A DNA stretch of 59,162 nt from an uncultured archaeon (GCA_902386135.1 CABMIB010000105.1:1-59162), one strand, 5' to 3'; shown: positions 34,565 through 44,342, counted from the first letter of the stretch. Program-made: numbers and translations. The notes: generated by a model not told the origin, from the letters alone.

Positions 34565-35219
34565 AGACTGCCGGGTATCGATAGACATTACAGCAACAAT
34601 CGTTATTTTAATTACCACTCTGCTTGCTGTTTCGTCCGCAGTGTCGGCTTCTATTGAAAAAATGAGCGTGGAAGACCTGACAAAGGAGGCTGATATAATC
34701 CTTATAGGAAATATCGTGGATGTCCAGAGCAAATGGGGTATTCAAAGGGATAAGATTTACACATATTCGACAGTCTCTGTCGAGAAATACATAAAAGGCG
34801 GAACGGGAGAGGAAAACCTGACTATAATCAGCGAGGGTGGAAGGGTAGGCGAACTTTTCATCTGGGTGGAGGATACCCCGACCTTCTTAAAAGACCAAAC
34901 TGTGCTGGTCTTTCTGAAAAAGTCCGGAAAAGAGTACAGCGTCGTGGGCCTGTCACAGGGCGAGTATACACTCAAGAATGGGGTATTGACAGGGCAGAAT
35001 GGTGGTGAGGAGATAAAATTGAAGGATTTCTTAAGTCAGATAGAATCTGTGGTGCCGCAGCAAGAATCTTCGATGCAGACCAAAACCCGGAAAGCGCCCG
35101 GATTTGAAATGATCGCCGGGCTTTCAGGTCTCATTGCCGCACGGCGCATGACGAAAAGCGTTCTTGAATCGAAAGGTTATAATAAGTTTGCTGCAGATGA
35201 TGAACTATGGCGAAAATAG
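34557..35219 (+). CDS. Exported protein with PGF-CTERM-like motif
   Basis: 220 residues. A signal-like helix lies at 9-32, then a conserved extracytoplasmic domain (ADIILIGNIVDVQSKW, TYSTVSVEKYIKG, VLVFLKKSGKEYSVVGLSQGEY) found in secreted proteins of both bacteria and archaea. Near the C-terminus KAPGFEMIAGLSGLIAARR resembles a PGF-CTERM sorting signal, but 23 more polar residues follow, which is unusual for that motif. Overlaps both neighbours (8 and 13 bp), forming a tight three-gene unit with the regulator and the oxidoreductase. Confidence 0.7.
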   Translation: MAKDCRVSIDITATIVILITTLLAVSSAVSASIEKMSVEDLTKEADIILIGNIVDVQSKWGIQRDKIYTYSTVSVEKYIKGGTGEENLTIISEGGRVGELFIWVEDTPTFLKDQTVLVFLKKSGKEYSVVGLSQGEYTLKNGVLTGQNGGEEIKLKDFLSQIESVVPQQESSMQTKTRKAPGFEMIAGLSGLIAARRMTKSVLESKGYNKFAADDELWRK

Positions 35220-36550
35220 TAATAATCGGTCTTGGAAGCGGAGGTTTCCCTGCCTCCCTCGCGATACGAAGGACAGACCCGGATGCGTCAATCACTATCA
35301 TAGAGAAAAGGTCGTACGATATGTATTCCCCGTGCGGTATGCCTTTTGCAATAGAAGGAATAATCAGCCTTGATGACCTCAGATTCTCCCTGCCTGAGGA
35401 TAAACAGATGACAAAGCTCCTGTTACATGAAGCGCAGGCGATAAACCCGGCCGGGAAAAACGTGCTGGTAAAGAACCTGAAAACCGGGGAGACCGTAACA
35501 ATCCCCTATGATTCGCTTATCATTGCCGCGGGCGCACAGCCGTTCATTCCCCCGGTGAAAGGCGCAAAGGAGAACCTTGATAAAGGCGTTTTTGTACTGC
35601 ACGACCTTGAAAGCGCGCGAAGGATCATAGAATATGCCGGACATGCGAAAAAAGCAGTGGTCGTAGGCGCAGGACCGATAGGGCTTGAGATCGCTGTCGC
35701 TTTAAAAGAGAAAGGGCTTGATGTTGTGGTTGTTGAGATGCTCTCGTACGCATTGCCGCGCGCCCTTGATAAGGATATGGCTAAAATTGTGGAGCAATCG
35801 CTTGAAGGCAGGAATATAAAATTATTGTTCAATAAAACCGTCAATAGCATTAACGGCTCGCCCGTTGGGTCTGTTACTGTCGGTGAAGAGGTAATCGAGA
35901 CCGATATGGCGGTCCTTGCCTCAGGTGTCAGGGCAAACACCGACCTAGCAAAGAACGCAGGAGTCGAGGTCGGGAAATGGGGCATTAAAACGAATTCAAA
36001 GATGGAAACAAACATCAAAGGCATCTACGCGGTCGGGGACTGCATCGAGACAGTGAGCCCCATAAATCACAGGCCCACGGTTATGCAGCTATCCTCAGCA
36101 GCCTACAGGCAGGGGATCGTAGCCGGCACGAATGCAGCAGGAGGGTATGATACGTACGAAGGCGCGCTGGGCACATTTGTTTCGCTCATAGGCAGCCTGG
36201 AGGTCGGAGCGACAGGCTTTAATGAGTTCTTTGCCGAATCAGCGGGATATGAAGTAATATCAGGCAAAGCGCGCGGGAAAAACAAGCCTGAGTATTATCC
36301 CGGCTCAAAAGATATCACGGTCAAGATAATAGCTGATGCGAAAACAGGCAGGGTGCTGGGAGGGCAGGTCGTGGGAGAGGAGGGCGCAGGTTCGCGAATA
36401 AACGTGCTCTCTCTTGCGATAAAGTCAGGCATGGATGTTTATTCCCTGAGCCAGACCGAGATGGCTTACTGCCCGATGCTGGCTGAGAGCTATGACGTGC
36501 TGAACAAGGCTGCGGATTTTGCTGTAAGGAAGCTTGAGAAGGGAAGATGA
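35207..36550 (+). CDS. FAD-dependent CoA-disulfide reductase/NADH oxidase-like protein
   Basis: 447 residues. FAD motif IGLGSGGFPASLAIRR at the N-terminus, the redox cysteine C43 in MYSPCGMPFAIEG, an NAD-binding VVGAGPIGLEIAVALKEKG motif near 150, and a C-terminal dimerisation domain. C43 in this place is that of the CoADR/NADH oxidase/peroxidase family, so it reduces CoA disulfide, polysulfide, oxygen or peroxide. Start overlaps the upstream exported-protein gene. Helps redox balance in an anaerobe meeting oxidants. Confidence 0.88.
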   Translation: MAKIVIIGLGSGGFPASLAIRRTDPDASITIIEKRSYDMYSPCGMPFAIEGIISLDDLRFSLPEDKQMTKLLLHEAQAINPAGKNVLVKNLKTGETVTIPYDSLIIAAGAQPFIPPVKGAKENLDKGVFVLHDLESARRIIEYAGHAKKAVVVGAGPIGLEIAVALKEKGLDVVVVEMLSYALPRALDKDMAKIVEQSLEGRNIKLLFNKTVNSINGSPVGSVTVGEEVIETDMAVLASGVRANTDLAKNAGVEVGKWGIKTNSKMETNIKGIYAVGDCIETVSPINHRPTVMQLSSAAYRQGIVAGTNAAGGYDTYEGALGTFVSLIGSLEVGATGFNEFFAESAGYEVISGKARGKNKPEYYPGSKDITVKIIADAKTGRVLGGQVVGEEGAGSRINVLSLAIKSGMDVYSLSQTEMAYCPMLAESYDVLNKAADFAVRKLEKGR

Positions 36551-36565
36551 ATTTTCCGACGGGAT

Positions 36566-36598
36566 TACCGCAGATGATATTAGATAAACGCAGATGCG
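36566..36598. repeat. Short CGCAGAT-type repeat, second copy
   Basis: Contains CCGCAGATGATATTAGAT and AGATAAACGCAGAT, close to the units at 19348-19376. It is in the 105-bp gap between the oxidoreductase and UMP kinase genes. Non-coding. Confidence 0.5.
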
Positions 36599-36655
36599 AT
36601 GCTGGATAGCTTTCGATAAGAAAGATAATATTATTAGAGAACCTTACTGAAGGTC

Positions 36656-37333
36656 ATGATAATTGTAGTTTCTGTAGGCGGGTCGGTACTTGCACACGAA
36701 TTAAACCAGGAAAAGTTCAGAGAGTACGCATCTGTATTAAAGGAGATATCTAAAAAGAACACCTTGTTTGTCGTAACAGGAGGCGGCAAGGCTGCACGCG
36801 ATTATATAGGCGTGGCAAGAGCACTTGGCGCTGACGAGGCGACGTGCGATTTAACAGGCATAGAAGTTACGCGTCTCAATGCCAGGCTGCTTATCGCTGC
36901 TCTGGGGGAAGATGCTTACTACGAGCCCCCCCTGGATTACAATGAAGCAAAAAGAGCAGGCATGTCCGGCAAAATAGTCGTCATGGGCGGGGTGGCGCCC
37001 GGACAGACCACGGATGCCGTTTCTGCCGTTCTTGCGGAGTATATCGGCGCCGACCTTCTTATTAATGCCACATCCATTGACGGGGTTTATACCAGCGACC
37101 CGAAAAAGGATAAAAACGCCAAAAAGTTTGAAACCATGACGCCGGAGCAGCTTATTGAAATTGTCATGAAGACCCAGATGATGGCCGGGGCGAACTCGCC
37201 TGTGGATTTACTGGCAGCCAAGATAATAGAGCGCAGCAATATAAAAACAATAGTCTTAAACGGGGAAAAGCCCCGGAATATCGTTGACGCCGTAAACGGG
37301 AAACATAACGGGACAGTGATTGAAAAAGAATAG
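36656..37333 (+). CDS. pyrH: UMP kinase, archaeal type
   Basis: 225 residues of the amino-acid kinase fold. SVGGSVLA at the N-terminus, VTGGGKAARDYIGVARALGA, VVMGGVAPGQTTDAVSAVLAEYIGADLLIN in parts and a YTSDPKKDKNAKKF block are those of archaeal PyrH. Phosphorylates UMP to UDP. The archaeal form is shorter and lacks the GTP-control features of bacterial enzymes. Not an isopentenyl phosphate kinase, which has different N-terminal and substrate-loop residues (the active-site His is not seen). Confidence 0.93.
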   Translation: MIIVVSVGGSVLAHELNQEKFREYASVLKEISKKNTLFVVTGGGKAARDYIGVARALGADEATCDLTGIEVTRLNARLLIAALGEDAYYEPPLDYNEAKRAGMSGKIVVMGGVAPGQTTDAVSAVLAEYIGADLLINATSIDGVYTSDPKKDKNAKKFETMTPEQLIEIVMKTQMMAGANSPVDLLAAKIIERSNIKTIVLNGEKPRNIVDAVNGKHNGTVIEKE

Positions 37334-37351
37334 GTTATTACAGTAAGGGTA

Positions 37352-38623
37352 TTACAGCAAGCCCCTTAACATATTGAACCCTGTATCCAGCGCGGTCTTA
37401 AGTATCTCAAGCGGGTTGGGGATATTCAGGTAATGCACCATAATGGGTATCGCCACAAAAGTACCTACCATACTCCCGAGATTGGCAAGACCTACTACAA
37501 GCATGATGCGAAAGAGTCTGTTCTGCATTAATTCTTTCATTGTTTCGGCTTTCATTATCGTCTTGAAATCATCCGTGGTCGGGGGACGGAAATGAGCCTC
37601 CACTACTCCTGCCAGCCATCCTATAGCCAGAAGAGGATGCAGGAACGCGAACCAGGCAAGACTGAAAGCGGTCAGGGCTGACAGGGGGTGCCCCCGGGCA
37701 ATAAGGACACCGACTGCTGAAAGTACCCCCTGAACAATAAACAGGTACATCAGCGCGGTCAGGAGAACTGTTAAGGAAATTTTATCCTGGAACAAAAGAA
37801 GAGCTATTAATCCAATAACCATTGTTATGAATGCAACAGTCGCGATCTTGAACCAGCTAAACCGCTTTTTGGGGACCGTATCAAGCCCTTCGACCGGGGG
37901 AATGGTTTCCGGGGCGTTAAGATACCGCTGTATGCCCTCCCTGTGACCTGCGCCCACGACCGCTACGACTTTTCCTTCCCTGGAAAGATCAATCAGGTTT
38001 TTCGCCATGAAAATATCCCTTTCATCAAGCAGGACAGAGGCTGCGCTTGGAGCCACCTTGCGTAACTCGGAAACGAGCTGGGTAACGACATCTTCCTGCG
38101 TCACAGTGTCCATATCTATGTCTTTTGTGCCAAAACCAAGAGTTGCCGCAACAAGAGAACCGAACAGCTTAAGCTTCTCTAAAAAGGACATCTTATTCCA
38201 GAAGCGTCCAAGCGTGACCTGGATATCCCGGTCGATGAGCGCAACGCGAGCCCCGCTTTTTTCAGCCTTCTCGATGGCTGACAGCATCTCTGCACCGGGT
38301 TTGACGCCCGTATCCGAGCCTATTTTTTTCTGGACATAAGCGAGAAGCCAGTGCAACAGGAAATAATAGAATTTCCCGCCGCTTAATATCTCCTTTATAT
38401 TTATTTCCTTGACCTCATCTTCCCCTTTCAGGGCTTTATACCTTCCTTTGCACAGCTCGACTGCTACGATATCCGGCTTTTCCCTATCAATGACCTCATT
38501 GACCTCTGTCACGCTTTTCTCAGAGACATGAGCAGTTCCGACAAGGATGATCCTGGAGCCTGAAGATAAGCCCGGGTTCCTGTAATTGAAATTATAACTG
38601 GCTGCGTAACTCCCGTTATTCAT
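37352..38623 (-). CDS. TraB-family membrane protein
   Basis: 423 residues. N-terminal TraB/PrgY domain: IILVGTAHVSEKSVTEV and VAVELCKGRYKALKG with the paired His/Glu that recall the TIKI/erythromycin-esterase-like metal fold. Four or more membrane helices fill the C-terminal half (about 255-400). Typical archaeal form. Likely a membrane protein that may cleave or sense peptides. It is immediately downstream of the site-2 protease gene (one base between) on the same strand. Confidence 0.88.
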   Translation of the reverse strand: MNNGSYAASYNFNYRNPGLSSGSRIILVGTAHVSEKSVTEVNEVIDREKPDIVAVELCKGRYKALKGEDEVKEINIKEILSGGKFYYFLLHWLLAYVQKKIGSDTGVKPGAEMLSAIEKAEKSGARVALIDRDIQVTLGRFWNKMSFLEKLKLFGSLVAATLGFGTKDIDMDTVTQEDVVTQLVSELRKVAPSAASVLLDERDIFMAKNLIDLSREGKVVAVVGAGHREGIQRYLNAPETIPPVEGLDTVPKKRFSWFKIATVAFITMVIGLIALLLFQDKISLTVLLTALMYLFIVQGVLSAVGVLIARGHPLSALTAFSLAWFAFLHPLLAIGWLAGVVEAHFRPPTTDDFKTIMKAETMKELMQNRLFRIMLVVGLANLGSMVGTFVAIPIMVHYLNIPNPLEILKTALDTGFNMLRGLL

Positions 38624-38624
38624 G

Positions 38625-39722
38625 TTATTCCAGTAATTGGACGGCCCTCAAAATGTCTGTTCGAGACACGATGCCCGTCATTTTTTTATCGTCTTTAATT
38701 ATTACTCGCCCTATGTTATTTGTTGACATAAGTTTTAATGCGTTTACAGCATCATCATCTTCCTTGCAGGTTATAAGCTCTTTTGTCATTATCTGTGAAA
38801 CTTTAACGTTTTTCCGTTCCTCTTTCGGGACTTTTAATACGTCAGTAAAAGTCACTATGCCGTTCAATTCCCCGTTATCAACAACAGGATACCCCATGTG
38901 CTTTAGTTTGAACATGATCTCTACAAGCTCCTCTACAGACATTCCGGAGTTTACTGTTTTGACGTCTCTTGACATGATATCTTTTATTTTCACGCCTTCA
39001 AGTATAACATTGACGGCTGTAGCTTTTTCTTCTTCTGAAGCGCCTATGTATATAAAGAATGCGATGAGAATGAACCAGAACCCCCCAATCGCAGCAGTTA
39101 AGAATCCGAAAATACCCATCAGGATGGCAAACATCTTGCCTATGCCTGCCGCAGTCTGTGTGGCTTTGATATACGGCATCCTTCCCGCCAGCCAGGACCT
39201 CAGCAACCTGCCGCCATCCATCGGGAATGCCGGGATGATGTTGAAAATGAAGAGCGTTATGTTAATATACCCTACCAGCCAGATGAGGCGCAGATAAGGG
39301 TCAGAAGGCAGGCTGATGGGTTTAAAAAGCTCGTAGATTGTTAAAAGCACCGCACCGATCAGGAGACTGACAGCCGGTCCTGCAAATGCCATCCGGAACT
39401 CTACTTTTGGGTTCCTGGGTATCTCTTCCATGGACGAAACCCCGCCGAACAGGAAAAGTGTAATGCTCTGGATCTTGGATCCATGTTTCAGGGCTATGTA
39501 AGAGTGACCGAGCTCATGCAATAATACGCAGGTAAAAAGCAGGATGGCAGTAGATAAGGCTAATGCATACCTGAGCGATGCTGGCGCCACGTCGGCAAAA
39601 CCGAACATCGGCGTATTGCTTGCAAATATCCATGCAAAGACCGGTAAAATCAGAAGAAAGGTTATATGCAGTCTAATCGGGATTCCCATTACTTTCCCTA
39701 TCTGGATTGATGTTGCGCTCAT
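38625..39722 (-). CDS. Site-2-type (M50) metalloprotease with tandem CBS domains
   Basis: 365 residues. The zinc motif HELGH is in LLHELGHSYIALKHG, and the third ligand is in FPMDGGRLLRSWLAG, with several membrane helices. Two CBS domains at about 245-365 (DIMSRDVKTVNSGMSVEELV and IMTKELITCKEDDDAVNAL) should bind adenosine ligands and control activity. It cuts membrane proteins inside the bilayer. Paired with TraB, and divergent from lonB; this block of membrane quality-control genes suggests a shared role. Confidence 0.92.
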   Translation of the reverse strand: MSATSIQIGKVMGIPIRLHITFLLILPVFAWIFASNTPMFGFADVAPASLRYALALSTAILLFTCVLLHELGHSYIALKHGSKIQSITLFLFGGVSSMEEIPRNPKVEFRMAFAGPAVSLLIGAVLLTIYELFKPISLPSDPYLRLIWLVGYINITLFIFNIIPAFPMDGGRLLRSWLAGRMPYIKATQTAAGIGKMFAILMGIFGFLTAAIGGFWFILIAFFIYIGASEEEKATAVNVILEGVKIKDIMSRDVKTVNSGMSVEELVEIMFKLKHMGYPVVDNGELNGIVTFTDVLKVPKEERKNVKVSQIMTKELITCKEDDDAVNALKLMSTNNIGRVIIKDDKKMTGIVSRTDILRAVQLLE

Positions 39723-39853
39723 GAGGTACCTCCACGGCTACTATAAGTATTTATGTTAATATTACGTATAGATTTTGTGTAATGTTGCGAAAAGGATATA
39801 AGAACGAATTTTTATTAAGCATATTGCGGCTTTGAATTAGCGATAATGTTATG

Positions 39854-39873
39854 ATGAATAACATATAATTCAT
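39854..39873. promoter_or_regulatory. Inverted repeat upstream of lonB
   Basis: ATGAAT, 8 bp, then ATTCAT, 22 bp before the lonB ATG at 39895. TATA-like ATTTTTATTAAG lies further upstream. Could be an operator for a heat-shock-type repressor, or an accidental A+T palindrome. Confidence 0.3.
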
Positions 39874-39894
39874 TAATAATACTAGTTGATTGCA

Positions 39895-41802
39895 ATGGAA
39901 AAAAATGATTTAAAGAACCAGGATCTTCTTGGGGGGTTAGACATAGCATCGACCAAGGATATTGAGGTTCCAAAACAGTTGATAGAACAGGTAATAGGGC
40001 AGGAACACGCAGTCGAGGTTGTCAAGAAAGCGGCAAACCAGCGGAGGCACGTGATGATGCTCGGGACTCCCGGTACAGGTAAATCAATGCTGGCGAAGGC
40101 AATGGCTGAACTGCTGCCCAAGGAAGAGTTACAGGATGTATTGATATACCACAATCCTGAAGACGCGAATAATCCCAAGATACGCATTGTTCCTGCCGGA
40201 AAAGGTAAAGAGATAAGCGACGCCCACAAGCTTGAGGCGCAAAAACGGACACAGGCGAGGAACATGTTCGTCATGCTTCTCGTTCTTGGCATCGTAGCAT
40301 ACTCCTTTTATACGGGAGCGCTTCTCTGGGGCATCATAGCGGCAGTATTGATTGCTATAATGATGCGCCAGTTCATGCCTAAAGAGACAATATTCATTCC
40401 GAAGCTCCTTGTTTCAAATGCAGGCAAGGATATCGCACCTTATATTGATGCCACAGGCTCCCATGCCGGAGCACTGCTGGGCGATGTCCGCCACGACCCC
40501 TTCCAGTCAGGAGGACTTGAGACGCCGGCTCACGACAGAGTGGAGAGCGGAGCCATCCATAAGGCGCATAAGGGAGTACTGTTCATCGATGAAATAAATA
40601 CGCTGCGTATCGAATCCCAGCAAAACCTACTCACAGCGTTGCAGGAGAAGGAGTTCGCAATAACAGGCCAGTCCGAGCGCTCAAGCGGCGCAATGGTCAA
40701 GACCGATGCAGTTCCATGCGATTTCATCATGGTAGCGGCAGGGAACCTTGATGCTCTCAAGGGCATGCACCCGGCGTTAAGATCACGCATCAAAGGGTAC
40801 GGTTATGAAGTTTACATGAGCGACACGATTGAAGACACTCCAGAGAACAGGCAGAAGCTTGTGCGGTTCGTAGCCCAGGAAGTCTTAAGGGACGGCAAAA
40901 TACCGCATTTTGACCGGAGCGCAGTTGAAGAAATCCTCCGCGAAGCCAGGCGCAGGGCAGGAAGGAAAGGGCATCTTACCCTTAAACTCCGCGACCTTGG
41001 AGGGCTTGTGCGGGTTGCTGGCGATATAGCTCACGGCGAGAAAGCGCCGCTGACAACAGCCATGCATGTATTAAAGGCAAAAAGCATTGCCCGCTCTGTT
41101 GAGCAGCAGGTCGCATACCAGAGCCTTGAGCGCAGGAAAGATTACAAGCTGTTCGTCAAGGAAGGCGCACAGATAGGCAGGGTCAATGGTCTTGCTGTAA
41201 TGGGAGAGGATTCAGGCATAGTCCTTCCTATAATAGCTGAGGTTACGCCCACCCAGTCAAGGTCCGAAGGCCACATCATAGCCACCGGAATGCTGAAAAG
41301 CATAGCAAAGGAAGCTGTACAGAACGTCTCCGCGCTGATCAAGAAGACCACCGGCAAGGATATATCGGCGATGGACGTCCATATCCAGTTCGTGGGCACT
41401 TATGAAGGCGTAGAAGGCGATTCTGCCAGCATATCCATAGCTACTGCAGTACTTTCGGCTATCCAGGGAATCCCCATAGACCAGAGCGTTGCGATGACAG
41501 GCTCGCTTTCAGTTCGCGGCGATGTGCTTCCGGTCGGCGGCGTCACTTACAAGATTGAAGCTGCGGCACGGGCAGGGATCAAGACCGTGATAATTCCCAA
41601 ATCGAACCTCGGAGATGTGCTCATCGAGGACGAGTTCAAGGATATGATAAAAATCATCCCTGTGACGGATATCGAAGAAGTGCTGGAATACAGCCTCGTG
41701 GGTGTAGATAAGGAAGGTCTCATAGCTACCCTGAAGAAACTTGCCTCAAGAACTAAATTAAATATAGCTATCCCCGATAGCCGCCCGGTTGCAGCCCTGT
41801 GA
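39895..41802 (+). CDS. lonB: Archaeal LonB, membrane-anchored ATP-dependent protease
   Basis: 635 residues from the ATG at 39895 (a TTG three codons before also opens the frame). Walker A GTPGTGKS at 57-64, two membrane helices at about 125-165 (the anchor insert within the AAA module), Walker B GVLFIDEINTL, and the protease domain with catalytic Ser in EGDSASISIA and Lys in GGVTYKIEAA. It degrades misfolded and membrane proteins. Followed 6 bp later by tldD. Confidence 0.95.
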   Translation: MEKNDLKNQDLLGGLDIASTKDIEVPKQLIEQVIGQEHAVEVVKKAANQRRHVMMLGTPGTGKSMLAKAMAELLPKEELQDVLIYHNPEDANNPKIRIVPAGKGKEISDAHKLEAQKRTQARNMFVMLLVLGIVAYSFYTGALLWGIIAAVLIAIMMRQFMPKETIFIPKLLVSNAGKDIAPYIDATGSHAGALLGDVRHDPFQSGGLETPAHDRVESGAIHKAHKGVLFIDEINTLRIESQQNLLTALQEKEFAITGQSERSSGAMVKTDAVPCDFIMVAAGNLDALKGMHPALRSRIKGYGYEVYMSDTIEDTPENRQKLVRFVAQEVLRDGKIPHFDRSAVEEILREARRRAGRKGHLTLKLRDLGGLVRVAGDIAHGEKAPLTTAMHVLKAKSIARSVEQQVAYQSLERRKDYKLFVKEGAQIGRVNGLAVMGEDSGIVLPIIAEVTPTQSRSEGHIIATGMLKSIAKEAVQNVSALIKKTTGKDISAMDVHIQFVGTYEGVEGDSASISIATAVLSAIQGIPIDQSVAMTGSLSVRGDVLPVGGVTYKIEAAARAGIKTVIIPKSNLGDVLIEDEFKDMIKIIPVTDIEEVLEYSLVGVDKEGLIATLKKLASRTKLNIAIPDSRPVAAL

Positions 41803-41808
41803 GATAAC

Positions 41809-43134
41809 ATGGATTTTTACGATACCCGTGTTATAAAGAGCATCAGCACGGCTATTATCCTTGATAATGGCGAGGTCAGGGAAATCTCTAACAATTTCTC
41901 AAGCGGGGCGGCTGTGCGCGTCCTCAGCGGAGGAACATGGGGTTTTGTCTCGCAGGATAATCCCGAGAACCTGAACGAGGCGCTTGCCTCTGCCAGGAAG
42001 CTTGCTGAGGCTGCAAGAGACAGGAGCCACCGGGCGCCGATAAAGCTTGCACCTGTAGAAAAGCCGACGCTGCGTAATCTTCCGCAGGTCATTGAAAACC
42101 CCAGGGACATTTCTATCGAGGACAAGGTAAAATTACTTGTGGAGCTTGAAAAAGAAGCGCTCAGTGATGGGATTAAAAGCACGAGCGTTATTTACTCTGA
42201 ATCCCTTACTACGGTCAGTTACTCAAGTTCTGAAGGGCTGGATTGCGAATATACCCTGAACAGGACGGGTTTTTCGGTCAGCGCAATTGCGATGTCCGAA
42301 GGCATGTACCAGATTGGCAGGGAGAGCCGCTTCGGGGTATCGGGTTTTGAGATCTTTAAAAAGCACGATGCGTTCGGGCTTGCGCGCAAAGCCGCCAGCA
42401 CCGCAATAGAATTGCTTTCTGCAAAAACGCCAAAGGGCGGCACTTACCCAGTAATACTTGACCAGGAGCTTGCAGGCGTGTTCATACACGAGGCTGTCGG
42501 TCATGCGGTTGAAGCCGACCACGTGATGGAAGGTAATTCCATACTTGCAGGTAAAATAGGCGAGCAGATAGCATCGCCTCTTATTACAGCATATGACGAT
42601 CCGTCCCTTCATGAATTCGGCTATTATCCTTTCGATGATGAGGGGGCGGAGTCAAAGAGGACGACGTTGATACAGGACGGCGTGCTGAAGTCCTATCTCC
42701 ACTCACGCGAGACCGCAGGTATTCTCGGCGGCAAAAGCAGGAACTGCCGCGCCCAGGGATATGCCCGCCCGGTCATCCGGATGAGCAACACGTTCATAGG
42801 CGACGGCGAGATGAAATTCGATGAAATGCTTAGCGAATTGAAGGATGGGATATATCTGAAAGGCTCACGCGGCGGCCAGGTCAATCCCGGCGAAGGTGTG
42901 TTCCAGTTCAATGCCGAGCGCGGGTACATGGTCAGGAACGGCGAACTTACCACGCCGCTTCGGGATGTTTCTCTGTCCGGGCATACGCTTGAGATATTGA
43001 ATAACGTGGTCGCTGTCGGGAATGATCGCGAGATGAACTCGGGAAGGTGCGGGAAGGCGGGGCAGCTTGTGCCTGTGAGCGACGGGTCGCCGCATCTGCT
43101 GGTCAAAAGGGCGATGGTGGGAGGGGCGGGGTGA
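41809..43134 (+). CDS. tldD: TldD, catalytic metalloprotease subunit
   Basis: 441 residues. The zinc motif HEAVGH (227-232, HExxxH) is complete, followed by AVEADHVMEG, and the C-terminal block with RMSNTFIGDGEMKFDEML. Works with the TldE/PmbA homologue at 14016 to cut unfolded peptides in the cavity of the heterodimer. Tightly linked to lonB, suggesting shared control with protein turnover. The two TldDE genes are 27 kb apart here, where bacteria often also separate them. Confidence 0.93.
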   Translation: MDFYDTRVIKSISTAIILDNGEVREISNNFSSGAAVRVLSGGTWGFVSQDNPENLNEALASARKLAEAARDRSHRAPIKLAPVEKPTLRNLPQVIENPRDISIEDKVKLLVELEKEALSDGIKSTSVIYSESLTTVSYSSSEGLDCEYTLNRTGFSVSAIAMSEGMYQIGRESRFGVSGFEIFKKHDAFGLARKAASTAIELLSAKTPKGGTYPVILDQELAGVFIHEAVGHAVEADHVMEGNSILAGKIGEQIASPLITAYDDPSLHEFGYYPFDDEGAESKRTTLIQDGVLKSYLHSRETAGILGGKSRNCRAQGYARPVIRMSNTFIGDGEMKFDEMLSELKDGIYLKGSRGGQVNPGEGVFQFNAERGYMVRNGELTTPLRDVSLSGHTLEILNNVVAVGNDREMNSGRCGKAGQLVPVSDGSPHLLVKRAMVGGAG

Positions 43135-43163
43135 AGTCGGGCAGTGAATCTGTTTAATAAACA

Positions 43164-44342
43164 TTAATGACGCCAGCTCTTTAGAATTGACCTGAGGCAA
43201 AAACTGAAAAAGAATCCCGCCAGAAAAACCGTTAACTCAAATCCGGGAGTTGCTGGAGCCGCTTTAGACTTCTCTCTTACTACATTCCAGATGGTCGCAT
43301 TATTACCTTCATACCCCAGAGCCCAGAAGCCCGTACCTCTGAGATTTTCAGAGTTGACATAATCGAGTTTTAAACCAAGAGATTCATCATCATCGTACCA
43401 GACCTGATGCCAGGTGCCACTGGATTGGTATCTATACCAGGGAGTGTGAGAAACGGAATCCCATATCCTTCCGTATGTTTTTGCATTCACAGTAGCGTTT
43501 TTCATATAAACAGCCGTACCTGCTCCTGTGGTACTTGCGCCTGGTTCATCTGACGAAGAAGGCCAATCATAACCATGGAATGGCAGGCCCAGTATTATTT
43601 TATTAGATGGGTAATATTTTTCGAGCATTTTTACAGAGTCTTCAACATCCTGTTGAGTTGCATCATTGAAAGGGGAGACAGCACCTGTCGAAGGGCCATT
43701 TAACCAGTGATAATCGTATCCCATAAGGAACATAGCATCTGTGTATTGCGATAAAGTGGCGTTGTGATATACGCTGTTAACGCCGTGCTGGACAGCAAAA
43801 GAGATATGATAGCCAGGGCCTGCGTTCTTAAGAGTATCGTATAAAGTCCTCATAAAGTTCCCCATCAGGATGCTGTTTGATTCATGGGTAATTGAATTTG
43901 TGTCCCTGATACCTTCAAAATCTATAGAAACGCCGTCTGCGCCATAATACTGTATTTTTTGCAGTATATTCACTGCCAGCTCTTTCTGGTTGCCGGCAAG
44001 GATAGAATCCTGCACATCCGGATTAAAGGATTCGATGGTTAAGGTCACACTCACATTATGTGCATGGGCGGCATCCCTGACATTATAATAATTTGTTCCG
44101 ATGTTACTTGTATTCAATGTTCCATCAGGATTGGCCTCAATGGAAAAATAAGATACATAACTCAAAATATCCCAGTCAGGCTGATACGATTGAAAATCCG
44201 TCCAGTAAGGCCAGAAAGCGTATATCACTTTAGAGGAAGAACTATTATCAGCAGCTCCTGCATTGATTGTTATCAGCGCGGTAAGTATGACTAATGACAA
44301 TATCGCTCTTGAAATGTTTTTATTTATCCTTTCTCCAGTCAT
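43164..44342 (-). CDS. Exported GH18-type glycosidase-like protein with PGF-CTERM-like tail
   Basis: About 392 residues from the ATG at 44342, chosen because it opens straight into a signal peptide (ISRAILSLVILTALITINAGA). The GH18 catalytic strand is GADGVSIDFEG (D-x-x-x-D-x-E with the acid Glu), followed by an AVQHGVNSVY segment and a late WALGYEGN strand. The end TPGFELTVFLAGFFFSFCLRS resembles a PGF-CTERM anchor. It may cut surface polysaccharide or only bind it. Co-directional with the MacB-type operon upstream. Confidence 0.78.
   Translation of the reverse strand: MTGERINKNISRAILSLVILTALITINAGAADNSSSSKVIYAFWPYWTDFQSYQPDWDILSYVSYFSIEANPDGTLNTSNIGTNYYNVRDAAHAHNVSVTLTIESFNPDVQDSILAGNQKELAVNILQKIQYYGADGVSIDFEGIRDTNSITHESNSILMGNFMRTLYDTLKNAGPGYHISFAVQHGVNSVYHNATLSQYTDAMFLMGYDYHWLNGPSTGAVSPFNDATQQDVEDSVKMLEKYYPSNKIILGLPFHGYDWPSSSDEPGASTTGAGTAVYMKNATVNAKTYGRIWDSVSHTPWYRYQSSGTWHQVWYDDDESLGLKLDYVNSENLRGTGFWALGYEGNNATIWNVVREKSKAAPATPGFELTVFLAGFFFSFCLRSILKSWRH

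Noticed and set aside
36656-37333. Isopentenyl phosphate kinase
   Set aside because: The amino-acid-kinase fold has UMP-kinase motifs (YTSDPKKDK), without the catalytic His typical of isopentenyl phosphate kinase.
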